From Pasteurellaceae bacterium (GTDB taxonomy: Bacteria; Pseudomonadota; Gammaproteobacteria; Enterobacterales; Pasteurellaceae): a DNA stretch of 64,000 nt. This document shows, piece by piece, positions 27,338 through 36,454 of the stretch. The notes beneath the pieces are model-generated. The model worked only from the letters and a program-made list of their open reading frames with translations. It was not told the origin of the DNA and searched no databases. The position numbers and the translations under genes were made by a program. Each line of letters opens with the position of its first letter. The first letter of the stretch is position 1. Location: assembly GCA_030528525.1 (NCBI GenBank), contig JAUMYT010000002.1:1-64000 (forward strand). Reading direction: 5' to 3'.

Positions 27338-27390
27338 TTGTAGGGGCGTATTGCATACGCCCACGGACGTGTGCAACACGTCCCTACATA
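27338..27390 (-). repeat. REP-like two-hairpin repeat, copy B
   Basis: Same element as at 7631-7683 in the reverse orientation, with only a few mismatches in the spacer between the hairpins. It sits in the dnaN-recF gap, starting 13 bases after the dnaN stop. Confidence 0.85.
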
Positions 27391-27428
27391 AATGCTCTAA
27401 AATTATGAATGGTGCAAATGGTATATCA

Positions 27429-27462
27429 TTTTGCAGATTTTTCAGAAAAAGTACCCCCTTGT
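27429..27462 (-). repeat. Uptake-signal-like element 12
   Basis: Minus strand ACAAGGGGGTACTT head and AAAAATCTGCAAAAT tail. It ends two bases before the recF ATG, so it occupies the recF ribosome-site region. Confidence 0.8.
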
Positions 27463-27464
27463 AA

Positions 27465-28553
27465 ATGCCACTTTCTCGTTTATTGATTAACAACTTCCGC
27501 AATTTAAATGCCGTGGATCTGGATTTGAGCCACGGTTTTAATTTTTTAGTCGGCGAAAATGGCAGTGGCAAAACCAGCGTGTTGGAAGCGATTTTCTATC
27601 TCGGACACGGACGTTCCTTCAAAAGCCACATCAGCAACCGCATCATTCATTACGACCAACCGCAATTTACATTGTTTGGTGGCATCGAAGAAGAAAAGCA
27701 TCAATGGTCGGTCGGTATTCAGAAAAGTCGCCAAGGCGATACGGTGCTGAAAATCAACGGCGAAGATGGCAAAAAAATTTCCGATCTGGCACATTTGTTG
27801 CCAATGCAAGTGATTACCCCTGAAGGCTTGAGCCTACTCAATGGTGGGCCGACCTATCGCCGTGCCTTTCTCGATTGGGGGCTGTTTCATCAATATGCGG
27901 AATTTTACCAACATTGGGCGAACCTCAAACGCCTGCTCAAACAACGCAATGCGGCACTTGCCCAAGTGCGAACCTACGCCGAACTTCGCCCGTGGGATAT
28001 GGAATTGGCTCGTCTTGCTCAAACTGTCAGCCAACTGCGTGCCGACTATGCCGAAGCACTCCGCCCCGAAATTGAGCAAACCTGCCAATTTTTCCTGCCA
28101 GAGCTTGAAATTAGCGTCAGCTTTCATCAAGGCTGGGAGAAAGAGAGCGATTATGCCGAGATTTTAGCCAAAGGATTTGAGCGAGATCGGGCGATTGGCT
28201 ACACGATGGTTGGGCCACAAAAAGCCGATTTCCGCTTCCGTGCCAACGGCTTGCCCGTGGAAGATGTGCTTTCCCGTGGGCAACTGAAATTGCTGATGTG
28301 TGCGTTACGTCTTGCTCAAGGCGAATATTTGATGAGTCAAAAACAACGCCAATGCCTATTTCTGATTGACGATTTCGCCTCTGAACTTGACCCGATCAAA
28401 CGGGCGTTACTTGCCGAACGGCTTCGCCAAAGCCAATCTCAAGTGTTCGTGACCGCCATTACCCAAGACCAACTTCAGCAAATGCAGTGGCAAGAACAAC
28501 ACAATGACCGCTGTTTTGCGGTAAAACAAGGACACATTCAACCGATAAAATAA
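27465..28553 (+). CDS. recF: DNA replication and repair protein RecF
   Basis: SMC-like ATPase of 362 aa that helps load RecA at gaps. The Walker A motif GENGSGKTS is at residues 30-38; the ABC signature region is LSRGQLKLL and the Walker B is [13 protein letters not shown]. The usual ribosome site is replaced by an uptake-signal-like repeat, whose plus-strand sequence near the ATG is TACCCCCTTGTAA, a poor SD. Initiation may therefore be weak, or depend on dnaN translation. gyrB does not follow; pepT does. Confidence 0.96.
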   Translation: MPLSRLLINNFRNLNAVDLDLSHGFNFLVGENGSGKTSVLEAIFYLGHGRSFKSHISNRIIHYDQPQFTLFGGIEEEKHQWSVGIQKSRQGDTVLKINGEDGKKISDLAHLLPMQVITPEGLSLLNGGPTYRRAFLDWGLFHQYAEFYQHWANLKRLLKQRNAALAQVRTYAELRPWDMELARLAQTVSQLRADYAEALRPEIEQTCQFFLPELEISVSFHQGWEKESDYAEILAKGFERDRAIGYTMVGPQKADFRFRANGLPVEDVLSRGQLKLLMCALRLAQGEYLMSQKQRQCLFLIDDFASELDPIKRALLAERLRQSQSQVFVTAITQDQLQQMQWQEQHNDRCFAVKQGHIQPIK

Positions 28554-28561
28554 GGATAACT

Positions 28562-29827
28562 ATGCAAACAACTATGCAAATTTCAGTGCAAAAACAACCG
28601 CTTGTCGAACGCCTTGTTCGCTATACTCAAATTCACACCACTTCCGATCCAAAAAGCCAAACCGTGCCAAGTTCACCCCAGCAATGGGATTTATTGCACC
28701 TGTTGCGTGATGAAATGACCGCAATGGGCTTAACGGAAATCACACTCGACCAAAATGGCTATCTGTTCGCCACTTTGCCTGCGAACACGGACAAAAACCT
28801 GCCTGTGCTGGGGTTCTTGGCACACGTGGACACAGCCCCTGATTTCAACGGCAAAAATGTGAAACCGCAGTTGATTGAGGGCTATGACGGCGGCGATATT
28901 CTGTTGAAAGGCTCGAATGATCTGCTCTCGCCACACCAATTTCCTGCTTTAAATGGGTTGAAAGGGCATACGTTGATTACCACAGACGGCACATCATTAC
29001 TGGGTGCTGACGACAAATCGGGCATTTCGATTATTCTTTCGGCGGTGGAATATTTACAAGCTCATCCTGAAATTCCGCACGGCAAAATCCGCATTGGCTT
29101 TACCGTGGACGAAGAGATCGGGCGTGGTGCCGATCATTTCGATGTGCAGACTTTTGGTGCGGATGTTGCCTACACCTTAGACGGTGGGCCTTTAGGCGAG
29201 TTGCAATATGAAAATTTCAACGCCGATGCCGCCACGGTCACTTTCTTCGGACGAAGCGTTCACCCAGGTACCGCCAAAGGCAAAATGATCAACGCCTTAG
29301 AGCGTGCCTGCGAATTTCAACACCGTTTGCCTGCTCACTTAACCCCAGCCACTAGCGAAAAACGGGAAGGCTTCATTATGTTGCACGGCATTGAAGGCGG
29401 TATCGATCAAGCGGAAATTCACTATATTCTACGCAGTTTTGATCGGGCAGAGCTGGAAATGTTTGGCAAACATCTGACCGACACAATGGCTCAAATGCAG
29501 AACGAATACGGCGAAAATTGTGGAAAAGTTGAAATTGTAGAGCAATATCGCAATATGTATGAAGTGTTGCAATCGCATCAATACTTAATCGACATCGCTC
29601 AAAATGTGATGAAAAATCAAGGCATTACCCCAATTCTGGAACCGATTCGGGGTGGCACAGACGGCTCACGTCTCTCCTTTATGGGCTTGCCTTGCCCGAA
29701 TTTATTCACAGGCGGCGAAAACTTCCACGGACGCTTTGAATTTATATCCGTTGATGTAATGCAGCAAGCGGCGAATGTGGTGGTGGGTATTGCTCAATCC
29801 TTCAGCGAATACGCCTTTGAAGGATAA
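28562..29827 (+). CDS. pepT: Peptidase T, aminotripeptidase
   Basis: Zinc-dependent M20 family peptidase of 421 aa that removes the N-terminal residue from tripeptides. Metal-binding segments are GFLAHVDTAPD, GADDKSGIS, VDEEIGRGADHFD and RGGTDGSRLSFMG. There is an alternative internal start (ATG 28574), but the first ATG has AAGGATAA just upstream. The stop codon touches an uptake-signal-like repeat, followed by a strong terminator. Confidence 0.96.
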   Translation: MQTTMQISVQKQPLVERLVRYTQIHTTSDPKSQTVPSSPQQWDLLHLLRDEMTAMGLTEITLDQNGYLFATLPANTDKNLPVLGFLAHVDTAPDFNGKNVKPQLIEGYDGGDILLKGSNDLLSPHQFPALNGLKGHTLITTDGTSLLGADDKSGISIILSAVEYLQAHPEIPHGKIRIGFTVDEEIGRGADHFDVQTFGADVAYTLDGGPLGELQYENFNADAATVTFFGRSVHPGTAKGKMINALERACEFQHRLPAHLTPATSEKREGFIMLHGIEGGIDQAEIHYILRSFDRAELEMFGKHLTDTMAQMQNEYGENCGKVEIVEQYRNMYEVLQSHQYLIDIAQNVMKNQGITPILEPIRGGTDGSRLSFMGLPCPNLFTGGENFHGRFEFISVDVMQQAANVVVGIAQSFSEYAFEG

Positions 29828-29860
29828 CAAGGGGGTGAGAAAGATCAAGATTTTGCAAAA
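29827..29860 (+). repeat. Uptake-signal-like element 13
   Basis: Consensus copy: ACAAGGGGGTGAGA and AAGATTTTGCAAAA. The first base is the last base of the pepT stop codon. Confidence 0.9.
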
Positions 29861-29880
29861 CGCTTTCTTTCCATAAAAAT

Positions 29881-29914
29881 AAGCGTTGCTCTATTTGAGA
29901 GCAACGCTTTTTTG
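29881..29914. terminator. Bidirectional intrinsic terminator, pepT / yfeD
   Basis: 12-base stem AAGCGTTGCTCT / AGAGCAACGCTT, loop ATTTG, followed by TTTTTG on the plus strand and preceded by A residues that give T on the minus strand. It separates convergent genes. Confidence 0.92.
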
Positions 29915-30742
29915 TTATCTTACTCGTAGTTTGCTTAAGCTAAAGCTCACTAAAAAGCAAACCGCTTGCAGCAGTACGATACACGGCCCTGTCGCAACAT
30001 TGAAGTGGAAGCTCAACAGCACGCCGAAAATGCCGCTAAAGACGGCAGTCCCTACAGCAATGAACAGCATATGATCAAAGCGTTTGGCAATGACATAGCC
30101 TGTAATGCCAGGGGTGATTAACATTGCCACCACCAAAATCACACCGACTACCTGCATTGCACTGATGATGACAAGAGCAAGAATGACCAGCAAGCCGTAA
30201 TGCAGGAATTTTGTGTTTAGCCCTGCGACACGGGTATGGCTTGGATCGAAGCAGTAGAGCAGTAAATCTTTGCGTTTTAAGACGATCAGTATGAGGGCGA
30301 ATAAGGCAATGCCGAGGCTTTGCCAAAATTCTTGCTCAATAATGCCCAAGATGTTGCCAAACAGAATGTGCATTAAATGCTGATCGGTTTCGACTTTGGA
30401 AAAGAGCACCAAGCCAAAAGCGAACATCCCTGAAAACACAATACCCATTACGGTATCTTCTTTGATACGGCTGTTGTCTTTGAGATAGCCAACCGACACC
30501 GCACAGAAGATTCCTGCCACGAAAGCCCCGATTGCCAATGGAATTGCCAAAACGTATGCCAAAATAATCCCAGGTAATACGGCGTGAGAAATGGCATCGC
30601 CCATCAATGACCAGCCTTTCAACACTAAGTAGCAAGAAAGTGTGGCACAGACCGCACCGATAATCGGGGCGATGATGATTGCCTGTTGCATAAAAGGGTA
30701 AACAAGCGGTTCGGTGAACCACGTTGAAATGGCTTCAAACAT
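29915..30742 (-). CDS. yfeD: Metal ABC transporter permease (YfeD-like)
   Basis: Second membrane permease of a manganese/iron (YfeABCD/SitABCD) importer. The 275 aa protein has about eight helices, an N-terminal segment FVTEPLVYPFMQQAI and the ABC-3 family motif GWSLMGDAISHAVLPG that contacts the ATPase. It overlaps yfeC by eight bases. The paralogous permease yfeC shares the same motifs. Confidence 0.9.
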   Translation of the reverse strand: MFEAISTWFTEPLVYPFMQQAIIIAPIIGAVCATLSCYLVLKGWSLMGDAISHAVLPGIILAYVLAIPLAIGAFVAGIFCAVSVGYLKDNSRIKEDTVMGIVFSGMFAFGLVLFSKVETDQHLMHILFGNILGIIEQEFWQSLGIALFALILIVLKRKDLLLYCFDPSHTRVAGLNTKFLHYGLLVILALVIISAMQVVGVILVVAMLITPGITGYVIAKRFDHMLFIAVGTAVFSGIFGVLLSFHFNVATGPCIVLLQAVCFLVSFSLSKLRVR

Positions 30743-31646
30743 TTGGTTTCTCCGTATGACAAGGGGGGGAGCTAGCCGATAATTTTGCTGTTTTTGGGCT
30801 AGATCTTACCCCTTGTTGCCGTTTACGTGGGAGTAATCCATATTTTGGTGCGAAGAAAAAGGCGATCAGGAAAACAAGCGTTTGTAGCGACACGATAAAG
30901 CCCCCCGTCGCCCCATCGGCAAAATAGCTGAGATAGGCACCAAAGGCACTGCAGGTTCCACCGAGTAAGATCGAAATCATCAATAAGCGATCAAAGCGAT
31001 CGGTCAGCAAATACGCTGTTGCTCCGGGGGTAATCACCATCGCAATCACCAAAATTGCCCCGACACTTTGCAATGCGGTAACAATACAAGCACTTAGCAA
31101 AGTAAAGAACAAGATTTTAAATTTCAACGGTGAAATGCCCACCGATTTTGCTTGGATTTCATCGAAAAAGACGATCATCAAATCTTTCCAAAACAGCAAC
31201 AATAGTACAAAGGATACGCCGAGAATGATCGCCACTTGGATCATATCTTCATCGGCAATGCCTAAAATGTTGCCTAAAATGATCGATTGCACGTTTACGG
31301 ACGTTGGGTTGATTGAAATGATCAATAAACCTAAGGCAAAAAAGGTGGTGAAGATAAAGCCGATAATCGCATCTTCTTTGAGCTTGGTCACAGATTTCAC
31401 CGCAAGAATCGCAATGGTGGCAAGCAAGCCTGAGAAAAAGGCACCGATTGAGTAAGGCAACGCTAACGCATAAGCAATAGCAACCCCTGGCACAACCGCG
31501 TGAGAGAGTGCATCACCAATCAATGACCAGCCTTTCAGCATTAGGTAGGCGGAGAGAAAGGCACAGACTGCACCAATCGCACCGCTTACCACGATGGCTT
31601 TAAACATATAATCGTAGGAAAACGGTTCCAGTAATACTTCTAACAT
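30735..31646 (-). CDS. yfeC: Metal ABC transporter permease (YfeC-like)
   Basis: First permease of the importer. I choose ATG 31646 (MLEVLLEPFSYDYMFKAI), with GGAG upstream, four bases after the yfeB stop; 303 aa. It carries GWSLIGDALSHAVVPG. The natural end of the family is near FFFAPKYGLLPRKR; the following ~27 residues (QQGVRSSPKTAKLSASSPPC and beyond) are read from a pair of inverted uptake-signal-like repeats and look like a repeat-derived tail. Confidence 0.9.
   Translation of the reverse strand: MLEVLLEPFSYDYMFKAIVVSGAIGAVCAFLSAYLMLKGWSLIGDALSHAVVPGVAIAYALALPYSIGAFFSGLLATIAILAVKSVTKLKEDAIIGFIFTTFFALGLLIISINPTSVNVQSIILGNILGIADEDMIQVAIILGVSFVLLLLFWKDLMIVFFDEIQAKSVGISPLKFKILFFTLLSACIVTALQSVGAILVIAMVITPGATAYLLTDRFDRLLMISILLGGTCSAFGAYLSYFADGATGGFIVSLQTLVFLIAFFFAPKYGLLPRKRQQGVRSSPKTAKLSASSPPCHTEKPNV
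30759..30792 (+). repeat. Uptake-signal-like element 14
   Basis: ACAAGGGGGGGAGC head, ATAATTTTGC at positions 21-30. Overlaps element 15, which lies on the other strand. Confidence 0.75.
30783..30816 (-). repeat. Uptake-signal-like element 15
   Basis: Minus strand ACAAGGGGTAAGATCT head, AAAAACAGCAAAAT tail. Together with element 14 it forms a 58-base composite with heads outward and a shared tail, inside the end of yfeC. Confidence 0.8.
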
Positions 31647-31650
31647 CGCA

Positions 31651-32409
31651 TTACTCCGTTTCTTGGATAAGATGTTTATAACGCAATACCCCACCAAAGA
31701 CTCGTTCAAGATTTTCGGGGGTAAATGTTGATGCAATGGTTCCAGCGGCGAGAAGTGTACGGTTGATCATCACCGCTTGGTCACAGAAACTTGGCACGGT
31801 GCTAAGATTATGGGTTGAAACTAAAATGAGATGCCCTTCGCTGCGAAGCTGTTTGAGTAGCTCAATAATGGCATTTTCGGTGCCAACATCGACGCCTGTG
31901 AAAGGCTCATCAAGCAAAATAATTTGGCTTTCTTGAGCCAGTGCTCGGGCAAGAAAAACACGTTTTTTCTGCCCGCCTGAAAGCTCACCAATTTGGCGAT
32001 CACGCAAATGGGCGATGTTGACTCGTTCCATTGCATCGAGCACTTTTTGCTTGTCTTGGGCTTTTGGCATACGAAAGAAATTCATATAGCCATAACGCCC
32101 CATCATCACCACATCATAAACAGACACGGGAAATTGCCAATCCACTTCTTCACTTTGTGGCACATAGGCAATCAAATTCTGTTTTAATGCCTGATTAACA
32201 GGCATTTGGCAGACTTCAATGGCTCCTTGGGGCTTGACTAAGCCCATAATGCTTTTGAATAAGGTGGATTTGCCACTTCCGTTGACACCAAGCAAGGCAC
32301 AAATGGTTCCACCTTCAAGGTGGAAACTCACATCGTGCAATGCTGTATGACCATTACTATAACGAACCGTAATATCTCTAACTGACAGAGAACTGACGTG
32401 AGTTTTCAT
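31651..32409 (-). CDS. yfeB: Metal ABC transporter ATP-binding protein (YfeB-like)
   Basis: Cytoplasmic ATPase of 252 aa powering manganese/iron import. Walker [13 protein letters not shown] signature [16 protein letters not shown] and Walker [13 protein letters not shown] are intact, with the switch histidine in STHNLSTV. It begins nine bases after the yfeA stop. Confidence 0.93.
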   Translation of the reverse strand: MKTHVSSLSVRDITVRYSNGHTALHDVSFHLEGGTICALLGVNGSGKSTLFKSIMGLVKPQGAIEVCQMPVNQALKQNLIAYVPQSEEVDWQFPVSVYDVVMMGRYGYMNFFRMPKAQDKQKVLDAMERVNIAHLRDRQIGELSGGQKKRVFLARALAQESQIILLDEPFTGVDVGTENAIIELLKQLRSEGHLILVSTHNLSTVPSFCDQAVMINRTLLAAGTIASTFTPENLERVFGGVLRYKHLIQETE

Positions 32410-32418
32410 TCCATCGCC

Positions 32419-33297
32419 TTATTTCTTAAAGCCGTTTACGATGGTAGAAACTGTGACGTTCAATAGGTCGATATAAGTTGGTACTGCACCGTCTTTGGCA
32501 GAAAGTGAATCCACATAAAGCACGCCGCCGTAGCTGGCTTTGGTTTCTTTCGCCACTTGTTTTGCAGGCTTGTCTGAAATGGTGCTTTCGCTGAACACCA
32601 CAGGGATTTTGTGTTCACGCACTTTTTGGATCACATTTTTGATCTGTTTTGGTGTGCCTTGCTCTTCAGCATTGATTGGCCAGAGGTAAAGCTCTTTGAA
32701 GCCATAGTCGTGAGCAAGATAGCTAAAGGCTCCTTCACTGGTCACCAACCAACGCTGATTGGCAGGCACGTTTTCCAGTCTAGCACGAAGTGGGGCATCT
32801 AATGCGACGATTTTATCTGAATAGGCTTTGGCGTTTGCGTTGTAGGCTTCGGCATTGTCGGGATCGTATTTCACCAACGCTTTGCGAATGTTTTCAATGT
32901 ACACTAACGCATTTTTAGTGGACATCCACGCGTGTGGATTTGGCATACCTTTATACGGACCTTCATAAATGGAGATTGGCATAATGCCATCTGTCACCAC
33001 GACCGCTGGTTTATCCTTCACTTGGGTGAAGAAACGCTCGAACCAACGCTCTAAATTCATTCCGTTCCAAAGCACTAAATCCGCCGATTGTGCTTTAACA
33101 ATGTCTTGGGGGGTAGGTTGGTAATCGTGAATCTCTTCACCCGGTTCGGTGATCGACTCCACAATCGCTTTGTCTCCCGCCACATTTTGAGCGATATCTT
33201 GAATAACCGTAAAGGTTGTCACCACTTTGAACTGTTTTGCCGATACTGGCAAAGCAACAAGGAAAAGTGTACCTAAGAGCGCGACGATTTTTTTCAT
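32419..33297 (-). CDS. yfeA: Metal-binding periplasmic protein (YfeA-like)
   Basis: Cluster A-I (ZnuA/PsaA-like) solute-binding protein of 292 aa. It has a signal peptide at about residues 1-20 (cut after VSA) and no lipobox cysteine. Expected metal ligands are in IHDYQPTPQD (first His), PHAWMST (second His), and later Glu/Asp residues. There is no His-rich loop, which favours Mn/Fe over Zn. It is first in yfeABCD, with AAGGAGA before ATG and a good promoter upstream. Confidence 0.93.
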   Translation of the reverse strand: MKKIVALLGTLFLVALPVSAKQFKVVTTFTVIQDIAQNVAGDKAIVESITEPGEEIHDYQPTPQDIVKAQSADLVLWNGMNLERWFERFFTQVKDKPAVVVTDGIMPISIYEGPYKGMPNPHAWMSTKNALVYIENIRKALVKYDPDNAEAYNANAKAYSDKIVALDAPLRARLENVPANQRWLVTSEGAFSYLAHDYGFKELYLWPINAEEQGTPKQIKNVIQKVREHKIPVVFSESTISDKPAKQVAKETKASYGGVLYVDSLSAKDGAVPTYIDLLNVTVSTIVNGFKK

Positions 33298-33336
33298 TTT
33301 TGTCTCCTTAAAAAGTTATAGTCTGACGCACTTTGC

Positions 33337-33384
33337 ATTATACGCCAATCGTATAGCTTTTCAAGTGAGAATGATTTGTAATTG
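33337..33384 (-). promoter_or_regulatory. yfeA: yfeA promoter with a possible Fur/MntR operator
   Basis: Minus strand -35 TTGAAA (33364-33359), 16-base spacer, -10 TATAAT (33342-33337), 40 bases before the yfeA ATG. GAGAATGATTTGTAATTG (33367-33384) just upstream resembles half to two-thirds of a Fur box. Metal repression is inferred. Confidence 0.6.
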
Positions 33385-33394
33385 TTGACTTTTA

Positions 33395-34429
33395 TCAATC
33401 CGCTTGTCGAAAATGCCGCTGGCTTTTGGTTTCATCACGGCTTTCGATGAGACGGTGATAATTTTCAAAGCGTATCGGGTTGATCTCGCCTTGCGAGACC
33501 GCTTCTCGTACCGCACAACCTGGGTCATCTTTATGTTTACAATCACGGAACTTGCAGGTGCCTAGCACGGCTTGAAACTCCCGATAGCCTAAGGTGATTT
33601 GCTCGGCGGTAAGATGCCATAAGCCAAATTCTCGAATGCCTGGAGAATCAATCAAATTTCCCCCTTGTGGCAAATGGTACAAGCGAGAAGCGGTGGTAGT
33701 GTGTTGCCCTAAACCCGAAATTTCGCTCACTGCCCCCGTTTGAGCCTGCACTTCTGGCAATAACTGATTGATCAGACTGGATTTTCCTACACCCGATTGC
33801 CCCACGAAAATTGACGTGCCTTGCGATAAATAATGATCTAACACTTCCATATTTTCGCCCGTATCTGCCGACAAACAGAGCGTTTTGTAGCCAATTTTTT
33901 CATAAATGGCTAACTGCTGTTGCACTTGCTCACGTTCAGCTTCATTGAGTAGATCGATTTTGTTCAGCACAATCAAGGCAGGAATGTTCGACGTTTCGCA
34001 AATCACCAAATAACGGTCGATAATGTTGAGCGAAAGTTCGGGCAACACCGCAGAGACAATAATGATCTGATCGATATTCGCTGCCATTATCTTAATGCCG
34101 TCATAATAATCAGGGCGACTGAGTTCATTTTCTCGTGGCAGAACAGCTTCAATCACGCCGCTAATGCCTTGTAATTGTGCATTGCCGAGTCTCCAAGATA
34201 CCCGATCGCCCACCACCACATTTTTCAGGGTGCGGCGTAAATTACAGCGGAAAATCTCACCTTGCTCCGTTTCCACATCGGCGTGTTTGGCGTGGCGGGT
34301 GACGACAATGCCCTGCTGAATATCACCGAGCATTTCGTCCGTCCATTCAAACTCTTTTTTACTGATTTTTTTATGATGATTGGACTGAATGCGGCGTTGT
34401 TGATTTTGGGTAAGTCGGCGTTTGCTCAA
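33395..34429 (-). CDS. rsgA: Ribosome small-subunit GTPase RsgA
   Basis: Late 30S assembly factor with circularly permuted GTPase. Start taken at TTG 34429 ([10 protein letters not shown]), which matches family N-termini; TTG 34450 would add seven residues. 344 aa. An OB domain comes first. Then come G4 (LNKIDLL), the P-loop [22 protein letters not shown], and a zinc knuckle [14 protein letters not shown]. An imperfect uptake-signal-like repeat sits in the segment between P-loop and DSPG. Confidence 0.93.
   Translation of the reverse strand: MSKRRLTQNQQRRIQSNHHKKISKKEFEWTDEMLGDIQQGIVVTRHAKHADVETEQGEIFRCNLRRTLKNVVVGDRVSWRLGNAQLQGISGVIEAVLPRENELSRPDYYDGIKIMAANIDQIIIVSAVLPELSLNIIDRYLVICETSNIPALIVLNKIDLLNEAEREQVQQQLAIYEKIGYKTLCLSADTGENMEVLDHYLSQGTSIFVGQSGVGKSSLINQLLPEVQAQTGAVSEISGLGQHTTTASRLYHLPQGGNLIDSPGIREFGLWHLTAEQITLGYREFQAVLGTCKFRDCKHKDDPGCAVREAVSQGEINPIRFENYHRLIESRDETKSQRHFRQAD
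33635..33668 (-). repeat. Uptake-signal-like element 16, imperfect (inside rsgA)
   Basis: Minus strand ACAAGGGGGAAATTTG head; the tail lacks TGCAAAA. Could be chance or a decayed copy. Confidence 0.4.
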
Positions 34430-34450
34430 AATTGGGATCTCGAAAGTCAA

Positions 34451-34791
34451 AATTTAGGTACAAGGATACTATAAAAGTCATGACAAGGGGGTGAGAAAAG
34501 GCAAGATTTTGCAAAATTGTGATGATTTAAAGAGAAGAATGTTACATCAGCGTATTGGCATTGATGAAAACTTGACGAAATTACCCGAAATCGGTACCAT
34601 TCGCCCGTTTTTTTCACTTGAGGATACAGCATTTTGGACAGTCACAGTCGATACTTATCAGCCTTTTAGCCTATCTCGTCCAACTGCTGTTCCGTTGCCG
34701 ACGAGAGTCGGTAATTTCCTGTCAGTATCTTAATTTTTGTTCCTTTTTGTTCATCGCCTCATACCTTCCAGCTTTACCTTAGGAGTATGAA
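34451..34791. other. rsgA-corA intergenic region with a possible small ORF
   Basis: 340 bases. An ORF at 34491-34733 (80 codons, plus strand, starts MRKGKILQNCDDLKRR) ends in a Pro-rich stretch SRPTAVPLPTRVGNFLSVS. It has no recognised homology and begins inside a repeat, so it may be chance. A short stem CCGAC/GTCGG is near 34700. A leader peptide for corA is conceivable but not shown. Confidence 0.3.
34483..34516 (+). repeat. Uptake-signal-like element 17
   Basis: Consensus copy: ACAAGGGGGTGAGA and AAGATTTTGCAAAA. In the divergent rsgA-corA gap. Confidence 0.9.
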
Positions 34792-35763
34792 ATGATCCGA
34801 GCTTTTTCGTTGCAAAACGACCGCTTAATCAGTGTTGATGAAACGATTCAAAACCAATTAAATGATGCGATTTGGATTGATTTGATCGATCCCACCGAAG
34901 AAGAACGGAGCGTTCTGGAAAATCGCCTCGACCAAACCCTTGCCGAAGAACACGAACTCGAAGATTTGGAAGCGTCTGCTCGCTTTTTTGAAGATGAAGA
35001 CGGCTTACATTTGCACTCGTTTTTCTACTGTTTAGACGATGAAGATTACGCCGACATTGCCACCGTTGGTTTTACCATTCGTGACGGGCGTTTATTCAGC
35101 TTGCGTGAGCGAGATCTGCCTGCATTTCGCCTATATCGAATGCGTTCTCGCCGTGAAAAATTGATTGACGGCAACGCCTATGAACTGTTGCTCGACCTGT
35201 TCGAAACCAAAATCGAGCAGTTGGCGGATGTTATCGAAAATATTTATGCCGACTTAGAAAAATTAAGCCGTGTGATTCTCAAAGAGCAAGAAGAAAAGAG
35301 AGAGAAAAAAGCCGACCACAGTTTTGATGATGCGTTGGCAGAATTAACGGAGTTGGAAGATGCGAGTTCCAAAGTACGTTTATGCCTAATGGATACCCAA
35401 CGAGCACTCAGCTTTTTACTGCGGAAAACTCGCTTGCCGAATAATCAGCTCGAACAAGCCCGCGACATTATGCGAGATATTGAATCGCTACAACCTCATA
35501 ATGAATCGCTGTTCCAAAAAGTGAACTTCCTAATGCAAGCGGCAATGGGTTTCATCAATATTGAGCAGAACCGCATTATGAAATTCTTCTCCGTCGTTTC
35601 CGTGATGTTCCTGCCAGCGACGCTAGTGGCATCTACCTACGGAATGAACTTTGAGATAATGCCCGAGTTGAAATTCCAATACGGCTACCCAATGGCAATC
35701 GGATTGATGATATGTGCCGCCGCCACACCGTATATTTACTTCAAACGAAAAGGATGGTTATAG
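34792..35763 (+). CDS. corA: Magnesium/cobalt transporter CorA
   Basis: Pentameric magnesium channel of 323 aa. A large cytoplasmic funnel domain has long acidic helices. Two C-terminal membrane helices follow, with the pore signature YGMNF (GMN at residues 284-286), and the protein ends in the basic tail FKRKGWL. AGGAG lies before ATG. The N-terminal half is rich in Glu/Asp as in other CorA proteins. It ends before a convergent hairpin. Confidence 0.95.
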   Translation: MIRAFSLQNDRLISVDETIQNQLNDAIWIDLIDPTEEERSVLENRLDQTLAEEHELEDLEASARFFEDEDGLHLHSFFYCLDDEDYADIATVGFTIRDGRLFSLRERDLPAFRLYRMRSRREKLIDGNAYELLLDLFETKIEQLADVIENIYADLEKLSRVILKEQEEKREKKADHSFDDALAELTELEDASSKVRLCLMDTQRALSFLLRKTRLPNNQLEQARDIMRDIESLQPHNESLFQKVNFLMQAAMGFINIEQNRIMKFFSVVSVMFLPATLVASTYGMNFEIMPELKFQYGYPMAIGLMICAAATPYIYFKRKGWL

Positions 35764-35779
35764 CGTTTATGTTCATAAA

Positions 35780-35813
35780 AAACGGTTGTGGTCAAGATGC
35801 ACCACAACCGTTT
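35780..35813. terminator. Hairpin between corA and the coiled-coil gene
   Basis: 13-base perfect stem AAACGGTTGTGGT / ACCACAACCGTTT with an eight-base loop between convergent genes. A short T run (TTTCAACTTT) follows. Confidence 0.75.
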
Positions 35814-35838
35814 CAACTTTAGCTATCAGTAAGGATGA

Positions 35839-36306
35839 TTACTTATCACTTTTCTCTGAGGCATTTTCTTTCCATTCGGTTGCTTTATTCTGCATTGCTT
35901 TACCTAAGGAATCCAGTGAGTCTGCCATAGCCGCTTTTGCTTGATCTACTTTCTCACCAAGCGTTTCAACGAGCTCTTCCGCCGTTTCTTTTAGTTGCTC
36001 GTATTTATCAGAGAGATATTCCTTGGCATCTTCCGCTTTTTCGGCAGAGACTTCTTTGAGCTCTTCCCATTTTTCTGCCGCATCGTCTTTTAATTCAGCA
36101 GCTTTGTCTTTGACATCTTCTGCTTTTTCGGCAGTGGCTTCTTTGAGCTCTTCCCATTTTTCTGCCGCATCGTCTTTTAATTCAGAGGCTTTATCTCCGA
36201 GAGATTCTCTTTGCTGAGCCTGTGCAATAGATTCATCTAATGCTTGCTTCGTTTTATCCAATTGCTGACTCGCAGAATCTAGAAGATTTGATAAAATTTC
36301 TTTCAT
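35839..36306 (-). CDS. Coiled-coil repeat protein, LEA/YtxH-like
   Basis: Unrecognised 155 aa protein, nearly all charged helix (Lys, Glu, Asp, Ala), with no signal peptide and no membrane segment. It contains two copies of a 29-residue unit: ELKDDAAEKWEELKEATAEK and ELKDDAAEKWEELKEVSAEK, each followed by AEDxK. The DNA copies are 87 bases apart and identical over about 48 bases (36051-36098 and 36138-36185), so the duplication is recent. The composition resembles late-embryogenesis-like and apolipoprotein-like stress proteins; function is unknown. Confidence 0.8.
   Translation of the reverse strand: MKEILSNLLDSASQQLDKTKQALDESIAQAQQRESLGDKASELKDDAAEKWEELKEATAEKAEDVKDKAAELKDDAAEKWEELKEVSAEKAEDAKEYLSDKYEQLKETAEELVETLGEKVDQAKAAMADSLDSLGKAMQNKATEWKENASEKSDK
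36051..36185 (-). repeat. In-frame 87-base tandem repeat in the coiled-coil gene
   Basis: About 48 identical bases recur with period 87 (29 codons). Such a unit can expand or contract by slippage or recombination, which would change protein length between strains. Confidence 0.8.
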
Positions 36307-36454
36307 AAAATAAAGTCTCCTATTTGTAAAATAGAGGGTAAAGATTCAATTCATATTTGATGATAAAATCATCAGTATGGATACTACCGACTAAAATCTA
36401 ATTAGTCTACATAAATTAAACAATTATTTAACATTTTATCAGTTGGGGAAAAAT

